DNA of 31,323 bases from a virus. The first letter of the stretch is position 1, and each line of letters begins with the position of its first letter. The stretch spans positions 1 through 31,323 of the IMG/VR virus record IMGVR_UViG_3300042934_000246; one strand, given 5' to 3'. The position numbers and the translations under genes are program-made. The notes under the pieces are model-generated. The model was not told the DNA's origin and made no database searches. It saw nothing but the letters and a program-made list of their open reading frames with translations. Of this stretch, positions 26,282 to 31,323 are shown in pieces.

Positions 26282-26391
26282 GTTGGAATCACTCCTTGGA
26301 TGGGGTTACTCAAAGGCGACCTGTCCCGGGTCGCCCGGCCACCCCAATCGGGGTGATTCCCCGCGTCTCGCGGGAAGTTTTGGGCAAACAA
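26282..26391 (-). promoter_or_regulatory. Hairpin-rich leader of the scaffold/capsid genes
   Basis: Three hairpins lie between the terminator and the scaffold start: ACCCC-AATC-GGGGT (26341-26354), CCCGCG-TCT-CGCGGG (near 26360-26374) and GGCGACC/GGTCGCC (near 26316-26336). A promoter restarting capsid transcription is expected but I cannot identify its boxes. Confidence 0.45.
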
Positions 26392-26415
26392 AAAGGCCAC
26401 CCGGAGGTGGCCTTT
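26387..26415 (-). terminator. Intrinsic terminator upstream of the capsid block
   Basis: A 10-bp stem AAAGGCCACC / GGTGGCCTTT (26392-26401, 26406-26415) with a 4-nt loop. On the minus strand it is followed by TTTTTGTTTG. It is a textbook terminator just after the endonuclease gene. Confidence 0.8.
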
Positions 26416-26428
26416 CCTGTTTGGATCG

Positions 26429-26878
26429 TTAGCGCTGTGCGCGGAGATACCGTGCGGCGGCGTCGAGGATTTCGGGGTTGTCTCGGAGGTGGCCTATCCC
26501 GACGTTGCAGGATGAACAAAGGAGTCCGCGGACTCGCCCAGACGTGTGGCAGTGGTCTACGCAGGGTGGCTCCATGACAACGCCACAGATGGCGCACGCG
26601 CCCTCTTGGCCCGCAAGCATCCGGCGGTAGTCGTCGCCAGTCAGCCCGTACTTGTGCTTGCGCTTGTGATCACGAACCGCCTCGCGATTGGATTCCCGCC
26701 ATTGCGCCACCGCGAGCGTTGCGTGCACACGGTTCCTGCCTTGCCAGTCGCGGAGAGTCTCGCGTGAGCAATCCTTACACCTGGATTGGCGGCCGTCCTT
26801 CGCGCGGGCATTTCGGTGAAAGTCGTGAAACGGCTTTGCTCCGCCACACATCGAGCACGTCTTGGTAGAGTGAGGCAC
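26429..26878 (-). CDS. Endonuclease VII-like HNH nuclease
   Basis: The GTG at 26878 has GGGAG five bases upstream and gives 149 aa. An N-terminal zinc knuckle CSMCGGAKPF...CKDC precedes the endonuclease VII core YGLTGDDYRRMLAGQEGACAICG...VDHCHTSGRVRGLLCSSCN, with NPEILDAAARYL at the end. The family resolves branched DNA or acts as packaging-associated or homing nuclease. Placement between head genes, plus its own terminator, suggests either insertion or a packaging role. Confidence 0.85.
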   Translation of the reverse strand: MPHSTKTCSMCGGAKPFHDFHRNARAKDGRQSRCKDCSRETLRDWQGRNRVHATLAVAQWRESNREAVRDHKRKHKYGLTGDDYRRMLAGQEGACAICGVVMEPPCVDHCHTSGRVRGLLCSSCNVGIGHLRDNPEILDAAARYLRAQR

Positions 26879-26981
26879 ATCAACTCCCTTACCGAGTTGG
26901 TCACGCCCCCGGAGGATGCCAGTCCTCGCGGGGGTATCTTGACTCAATTATCCCAGGTGCCGCCGACATTCCCCCGGGTTG

Positions 26982-28016
26982 TTAGTAGAGGTAGCCGTAC
27001 CGCTTCAGCAGTTCGACAGCACGCTCAGGCGTTGACGCCATCGACATAATCTGCTCAGGCATCAGCCGCAGCGTCCGGGTCCGCCGATACCGCTGGTCAC
27101 CGGACTTCACGAGGTCGTTCTGCGCCCTCGCCCACGACGACCGCGCCGACGTCCCCTCCGGGGTCGCGTAGACCGTCAGAGGCGTCCCGTCCGCACGGCG
27201 ACCAATCACCGTGGGTTGCAGGCTCGCCCGCGAATACGACCCGTCAGGACGCTTCGTGGACGTCAACGCACCACGACGCGCGTTGACCACCTTGACCGGG
27301 TCAGCCCCAGCCCTGATCGCCTCCGCACCCGCCTTCGTGAACACACGCTCCTGCTCCGCGGCAGTCAGCGACTCGAAGTAGTCCGAAGGTGACGCGTAGA
27401 AGCCTTCAGGCGGAGTGTTGTCCACGATCGGCATAGACGTACACCGGCACGACGGGTGACGGTCAAAGTCCGTCCGATACCCAGTCACACCGGCGAGGAT
27501 CGCGCACCTCGAGCACGCACCAGCCGACACCACACGCACAGAGAGGGTGTAACCCTTCCCAGTGGAGAGCGTTTTGTCGGCAGACCGGCCGGCGTCGGTC
27601 ACCAGCGTCTTCGCAATGATCGACATGACCGTTGCGCCCGCGCGAAACGCCGCAGGAACCCCGCTGCCAGCCGATATCAGCCGCTTGGTTGTCGTGACCG
27701 CCGCGAACATTTCCGGGGCCACAGAACGCCCCTCACGAGACACCCCACCGAAGGCCTCAGGCACCAGCAGAGGACCGCCGCGAGCAACATCCGTCGCATC
27801 CATCACGGCGTTCGTGTACGGAACCGCCTGACGTGCCGCCGTGACCTGAGCCGCCGACACAACCCCCGTCAACACAGGTGCGACACGATCCCACCCGGCA
27901 TCAATCGCCGCCGGATCAATAGACCGCCACAAGCGGAGTGCCTGACGAGACGTTCTGTCGGCTAGTGAGTCACGGCGCCGCTGATGCTCAACCGCAACAT
28001 CACGCAGCGTCGACAT
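26982..28016 (-). CDS. MuF/VG15-like capsid-associated minor head protein
   Basis: Start ATG 28016 (MSTLRDVAVEHQRRRDSLAD) overlaps the portal end, giving 344 aa. The helical N-terminal two thirds is followed by ACSRCAILAGVTGYRTDFDRHPSCRCTSMP, the conserved Cys/His motif of VG15/MuF-type proteins. It sits after the portal, as usual, and probably enters the head as an internal or ejected protein. The C-terminal part (about 120 residues, basic) carries no recognisable toxin or NAD-binding motif. Confidence 0.78.
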   Translation of the reverse strand: MSTLRDVAVEHQRRRDSLADRTSRQALRLWRSIDPAAIDAGWDRVAPVLTGVVSAAQVTAARQAVPYTNAVMDATDVARGGPLLVPEAFGGVSREGRSVAPEMFAAVTTTKRLISAGSGVPAAFRAGATVMSIIAKTLVTDAGRSADKTLSTGKGYTLSVRVVSAGACSRCAILAGVTGYRTDFDRHPSCRCTSMPIVDNTPPEGFYASPSDYFESLTAAEQERVFTKAGAEAIRAGADPVKVVNARRGALTSTKRPDGSYSRASLQPTVIGRRADGTPLTVYATPEGTSARSSWARAQNDLVKSGDQRYRRTRTLRLMPEQIMSMASTPERAVELLKRYGYLY

Positions 28017-29463
28017 CAGGATCAACCTGACCCATTTCGCCCTGCACCGCCGCCTGAACCCCAGCACCCAGAGCGTCGTCGAGTTCCTTCTCACGCATCT
28101 TCATGATGCGGCGGATCTCGGCCGGCGAACGCCCGTCAAGCTCGAGAAGGTACTCAAACGGGTAACCCATCTGAGACTTCTTCAGCAGAGCATCCGCAAG
28201 CTGAGCCTCAGACCGGATCTCCGGCGACTCCCAAACGATCTTCGCCAGCCGGGTAGCCTCAGCAGCCTTCGTGTCACCCTTCACCAGCGCCACGAGCCGC
28301 AGCACCTCCCGCAGTTGCGGGTCAGTGAACGTGATGAACTCCCCAGCCTTCTTGTTCAGACCGATCTCAGCCGACTTCAACGCATCACCCGACAGGTTCG
28401 AGATGCCCTTGTTCGCCACAAGATAGTGCGGGGGTGTGCGAGTCTGAGCCGCAATATGCCCAACCGCAATCTCAATCGTGTCCGTGAAGATGTCGAGCGA
28501 CGCCGCCTTCCACGAATCGATCCGCGCGTTATCGCCCGTGATGTTGATGAGGCGCTTAGACCGAAGATCCTTCATGTCGACCGGGCGGGTACCGATGATG
28601 TCGCCCGTCACCTTGTCGAGAATGGGGATCTTGGGCGGGTCGGCCGACAGCATCACGCGCGCATCCATCGACGCGTAGTCAGCGGCGAGGAAAAGGTACG
28701 CCCACAGGAGGTTGATTGCGTCCTGCATGGGCATGACGCCCTGAATCTCCGACAGCGGGTCGCCCTTGAGCGTGGGCCGGTTCGCGATCTCCACCACAGG
28801 CACCACGCCAAGGTCGTTGACGATCGGCCACGTGTCATCCTTGGCACCCTCACGGGGCAACCAACCGCCCGAAGCCGCGTACTCCTGACGCTGCTGCTCC
28901 GTCATGGAGTCAAGCTCGTTCACGGGCGTCACGCGCGGACGAATCCACTTCCACAGGTGATCCGCCGTGTACAGAGTCGCGTACTCATCCGACTCGTCAA
29001 CCCACGTCTTCAACGCGGCCGTCCGCAGACGCGGATTCTCCCAGTCGTACTCAATCTCAACCGACGACGGGTGCTCAAACGTGACAATCGGCTCCCCCGA
29101 AGAGTCGCCCCACACAATCACGTAACAACGCTTCGCCGTCAACGCCGTCACAGCACCCTGCGAGAACTGAGCATCAAACTCGTTCATCTGCAACGCATCC
29201 CACAGCTTCGACGCCGCAGTCTTCGGCATGTTCGTCACACCGATCGGCTTCAGACGCTCAGCCTCAGCATTCACGACCGTCCCGCACCAGTTGTCAGAGA
29301 ACCCCACGTACCGCTCAGCGTTCTCCTTACGCCACTCCTCGGTAGCGAAACTGAGAGGCTGATCGCCCTCGTAGTAGTTCTCCGCCTTCTCAATGTCAGG
29401 GCGACGATTGTTCAGACGGGTATAGATCCGCTGAGTCAGTTTCCGGGCGTCATCCGCGTCCAT
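28000..29463 (-). CDS. Portal protein (SPP1 gp6-like)
   Basis: A 487-aa protein. RRPDIEKAENYYEGDQPLSFATEEWRKENAERYVGFSDNWCGTVVNAEAERL near the N-terminus is the SPP1-gp6-type opening. The middle has the clip/stem region (MPMQDAINLLWAYLFLAADYASMDARVML). The long C-terminal helix region (QLREVLRLVALVKGD...) ends acidic. It forms the dodecameric DNA gate at one capsid vertex and binds the terminase. Confidence 0.9.
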   Translation of the reverse strand: MDADDARKLTQRIYTRLNNRRPDIEKAENYYEGDQPLSFATEEWRKENAERYVGFSDNWCGTVVNAEAERLKPIGVTNMPKTAASKLWDALQMNEFDAQFSQGAVTALTAKRCYVIVWGDSSGEPIVTFEHPSSVEIEYDWENPRLRTAALKTWVDESDEYATLYTADHLWKWIRPRVTPVNELDSMTEQQRQEYAASGGWLPREGAKDDTWPIVNDLGVVPVVEIANRPTLKGDPLSEIQGVMPMQDAINLLWAYLFLAADYASMDARVMLSADPPKIPILDKVTGDIIGTRPVDMKDLRSKRLINITGDNARIDSWKAASLDIFTDTIEIAVGHIAAQTRTPPHYLVANKGISNLSGDALKSAEIGLNKKAGEFITFTDPQLREVLRLVALVKGDTKAAEATRLAKIVWESPEIRSEAQLADALLKKSQMGYPFEYLLELDGRSPAEIRRIMKMREKELDDALGAGVQAAVQGEMGQVDPDVDAA

Positions 29464-29479
29464 GCGCCCTCCTCAGGGG

Positions 29480-31240
29480 TCAGAAAAATACGTAGTTGTC
29501 AGCCGGCTCGTCAAACTGGCCGTCTCTGAGCGCGTCCATCGTGGCTTCGTGCGCGAGGGTCGAGCTCATGGCCTGGTCGATCTTTTGGTGATCGGCGCCA
29601 TGAGGCTTGCCGAGGACGTACCGCTGCATCGTCTTCGCGATCATCACCGCGTTTGTGACATGCAGCTTCGTGACCTCGTCGCCGTCGTGCGTGAACCGTG
29701 AATCCGGTGTCCGCACCGCCGACCGAAGCTGCTCGAGCGACGCATGCATGGGCGTGATCCGCGAACACGACCACGGGACGAACACCTTCGGGCCATACTT
29801 CGCCGCCCATTCGGCCAGCTCAGTACGCCAAGAGTCGTCGTCAGGGATCGCGTCGGGATCAATCGCTCCCATCGCCGAACCGGCCGGGTCGATGTACGCC
29901 CTGACAATGCGGAACTCCGACGCCAGGTAATCGACCGCCGCCAACACCTCACCGCGAGGAATGAACCCCCCAAACAGGCTGGGATTCCACACGGTCGGGC
30001 GCAGATCACCACCGACGTTGAACGTCGGCGTGAACTGGTACAGATCCTTCGTCTCGAGCCGTATACCGGTCCAGTCGTTGTTGTTCGACAGGTCCATGCC
30101 CATCGCAACGGACGTCCGCGGCTTCACGATGACGGGAGTCTTCGACTTCCGCGCCTCCCACTCCTCAGGAGTGAGCCACTTACCCGAGCCGGCCACCAGA
30201 CGGTTCCCGAAGAAACGTTCCGCCTGCGCAGGGTCGCGTTTCATCAGCGACTTAGCCAGAGCCTCGATCGAGTCGAGATTCACCCACCACGAGCCCTCAT
30301 ATGCGAACTCGTGGATCTTCCGACGCTCCGACGCCACGTCATAGCGAAGCGGCTTCCCGTCATCGCCACGCATCTCGTTCGGGTCGCGGTAGAACACGAA
30401 CACGTCGTCCTCATGCGCCTCGAAAATCTGCTGCGCATACGAGTTCTCAGTCGGATTCCACGCATTCGTCGTCAGGTGAGTGCGACCACCCATACCAGCC
30501 GCACCACGCGCCTGCGTATCCGCCGTGTCCACCATCTTGTTCGACTTCGTGTACAGGCCCGCCTCATCCTGCTCGGCATCCGAGATCGGGTTACCAAGAC
30601 GGGAACGCGCTGACGCCGTCACGACGTCGATGCGGTCGAAGTCATCCTGATCCGACAGCCCCAAGATGCGGATGAAACCCTCGCGGACAGCCAGCAGGTG
30701 CTTCAGCGGCCCCAGCCGGATCATCGCCGTCAACGGACGGTAGATGTTCGCAGCCTGGTCCTCAGAGTTCGCCGTGATCTGGATCAGCGGCGACGGGTGC
30801 CGCATCCCAAGCGGTTCACCCTCGAGATACGTGTACCGTTCAGCCGAGTCTTCCCACCCACACGAGCAGCCGTTGTCAGCGCACGAGTAAACCTCGCCAC
30901 CCTCAGCCCAACCAGCGAAAACGGACGGCCCACACGCCTCAAACGCCACCTGCGACGCCGAAAACGGACCCTTGCCCGTCTTCTGCGGCGCCACAATAAA
31001 CGTCATCCGGTAGAAGAACGCCTGGTTGAGGATCGGAGGCTCATCCGGCCCCACGCGCTCCGGAGGAACAAACACCGCATCCTCACGGACCCGATACCGG
31101 TTCGCGTGACACCAGAACTGCCAATCAGCGAGCTCAAACGGCTTACCGCGCGTGAACCCATCAGGAACACGGCAATGACGAGTGATCCACGCGTTCCCCA
31201 GGTCACCTAGGGTCGGGAAGTCGACAACATACTCAGCCAC
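29480..31240 (-). CDS. terL: Terminase large subunit
   Basis: A 586-aa packaging motor. The N-terminal ATPase has Walker A APQKTGKG at about residues 84-91 and an acidic Walker B-like DAEQDEAG around 221-228. The C-terminal nuclease domain has MGMDLSNNNDWTG (first catalytic Asp), VRAYIDPAG and DQKIDQAMSST-type ends. The start is GTG 31240, or TTG 31243, overlapping the small-subunit stop. An unusual cysteine cluster (CADNGCSCGW near residues 120-130) interrupts the ATPase domain. Confidence 0.9.
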   Translation of the reverse strand: MAEYVVDFPTLGDLGNAWITRHCRVPDGFTRGKPFELADWQFWCHANRYRVREDAVFVPPERVGPDEPPILNQAFFYRMTFIVAPQKTGKGPFSASQVAFEACGPSVFAGWAEGGEVYSCADNGCSCGWEDSAERYTYLEGEPLGMRHPSPLIQITANSEDQAANIYRPLTAMIRLGPLKHLLAVREGFIRILGLSDQDDFDRIDVVTASARSRLGNPISDAEQDEAGLYTKSNKMVDTADTQARGAAGMGGRTHLTTNAWNPTENSYAQQIFEAHEDDVFVFYRDPNEMRGDDGKPLRYDVASERRKIHEFAYEGSWWVNLDSIEALAKSLMKRDPAQAERFFGNRLVAGSGKWLTPEEWEARKSKTPVIVKPRTSVAMGMDLSNNNDWTGIRLETKDLYQFTPTFNVGGDLRPTVWNPSLFGGFIPRGEVLAAVDYLASEFRIVRAYIDPAGSAMGAIDPDAIPDDDSWRTELAEWAAKYGPKVFVPWSCSRITPMHASLEQLRSAVRTPDSRFTHDGDEVTKLHVTNAVMIAKTMQRYVLGKPHGADHQKIDQAMSSTLAHEATMDALRDGQFDEPADNYVFF

Positions 31241-31323
31241 CAACAGCCCTCAGCCGGCGAACCGGCGCAACAGGACCATCCGACTCCGCCACAGCAGCCG
31301 CCGCGGCCGGAACAGCAATCGTC
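31233..31323 (-). CDS. Terminase small subunit, C-terminal end (runs off the window)
   Basis: The minus-strand frame entering from the right reads TIAVPAAAAAVAESDGPVAP then VRRLRAVGG and stops at 31233, overlapping the terL start. Only about 29 residues are visible. The identity is from position and the basic, low-complexity tail common in these proteins. Confidence 0.45.
   Translation of the reverse strand, partial: TIAVPAAAAAVAESDGPVAPVRRLRAVGG

Overview
The window is a 31.3-kb piece of a temperate siphovirus genome. The host is probably an actinobacterium, and Microbacteriaceae is my best guess. This rests on the high G+C, frequent GTG starts, chains of ATGA/GTGA overlaps, candidate leaderless transcripts and a tRNA-Arg(CCG) half-gene. 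No chromosomal housekeeping gene is visible. Read right to left, the order is the usual one for this phage type: terminase, portal, head, connectors, tail, tail fibres, lysis, integration, repressor, early genes, recombination, replication. Both ends cut through genes: a terminase small subunit C-terminus at the right and a replisome-organizer N-terminus at the left. Both candidate attachment sites are uninterrupted, so the DNA looks like a virion, circular or excised form, not an integrated prophage.

Right part (11.6-31.3 kb): a leftward late operon. It runs terS (end only), terL, SPP1-type portal, MuF-like protein, an endonuclease VII-like HNH gene followed by a strong terminator, scaffold, P22-like coat protein, four connector/completion proteins, major tail protein, tail assembly chaperones with a probable -1 frameshift, tape measure, distal tail and tail-associated protein, a YadA-head-like beta-roll protein, fibre proteins, small regulators, an M23-like endolysin and holins. 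One gene breaks the pattern. A rightward lipoprotein gene (20831-21136, DUF732-like) fills exactly the gap between the chaperone and the tape measure. It is probably a lysogenic-conversion or superinfection-exclusion cargo gene.

Middle (7.4-11.6 kb): the lysogeny module. A rightward repressor-like HTH gene faces a leftward early promoter. That promoter carries two 16-bp palindromes (GTGTCCA-N2-TGGACAC), one over its start codon. Two more copies flank a tRNA-Arg(CCG) 3' half that looks like an attP core, and one of these overlaps a good integrase-operon promoter. The tyrosine integrase sits among small genes whose junctions share a 31-bp repeat. A second tRNA-3'-end-like element with its own paired direct repeats lies beyond the integrase operon.

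Left part (1-7.6 kb): a tightly overlapping leftward early operon. It holds a small HTH/Cro-like gene, an excisionase-like gene, many small proteins, a YqaJ/lambda-type exonuclease with its habitual uncharacterised partner, HNH and GIY-YIG nucleases and the replication protein. The operon is interrupted by a 549-bp non-coding stretch (5984-6532) rich in hairpins, with a tRNA T-arm-like end.
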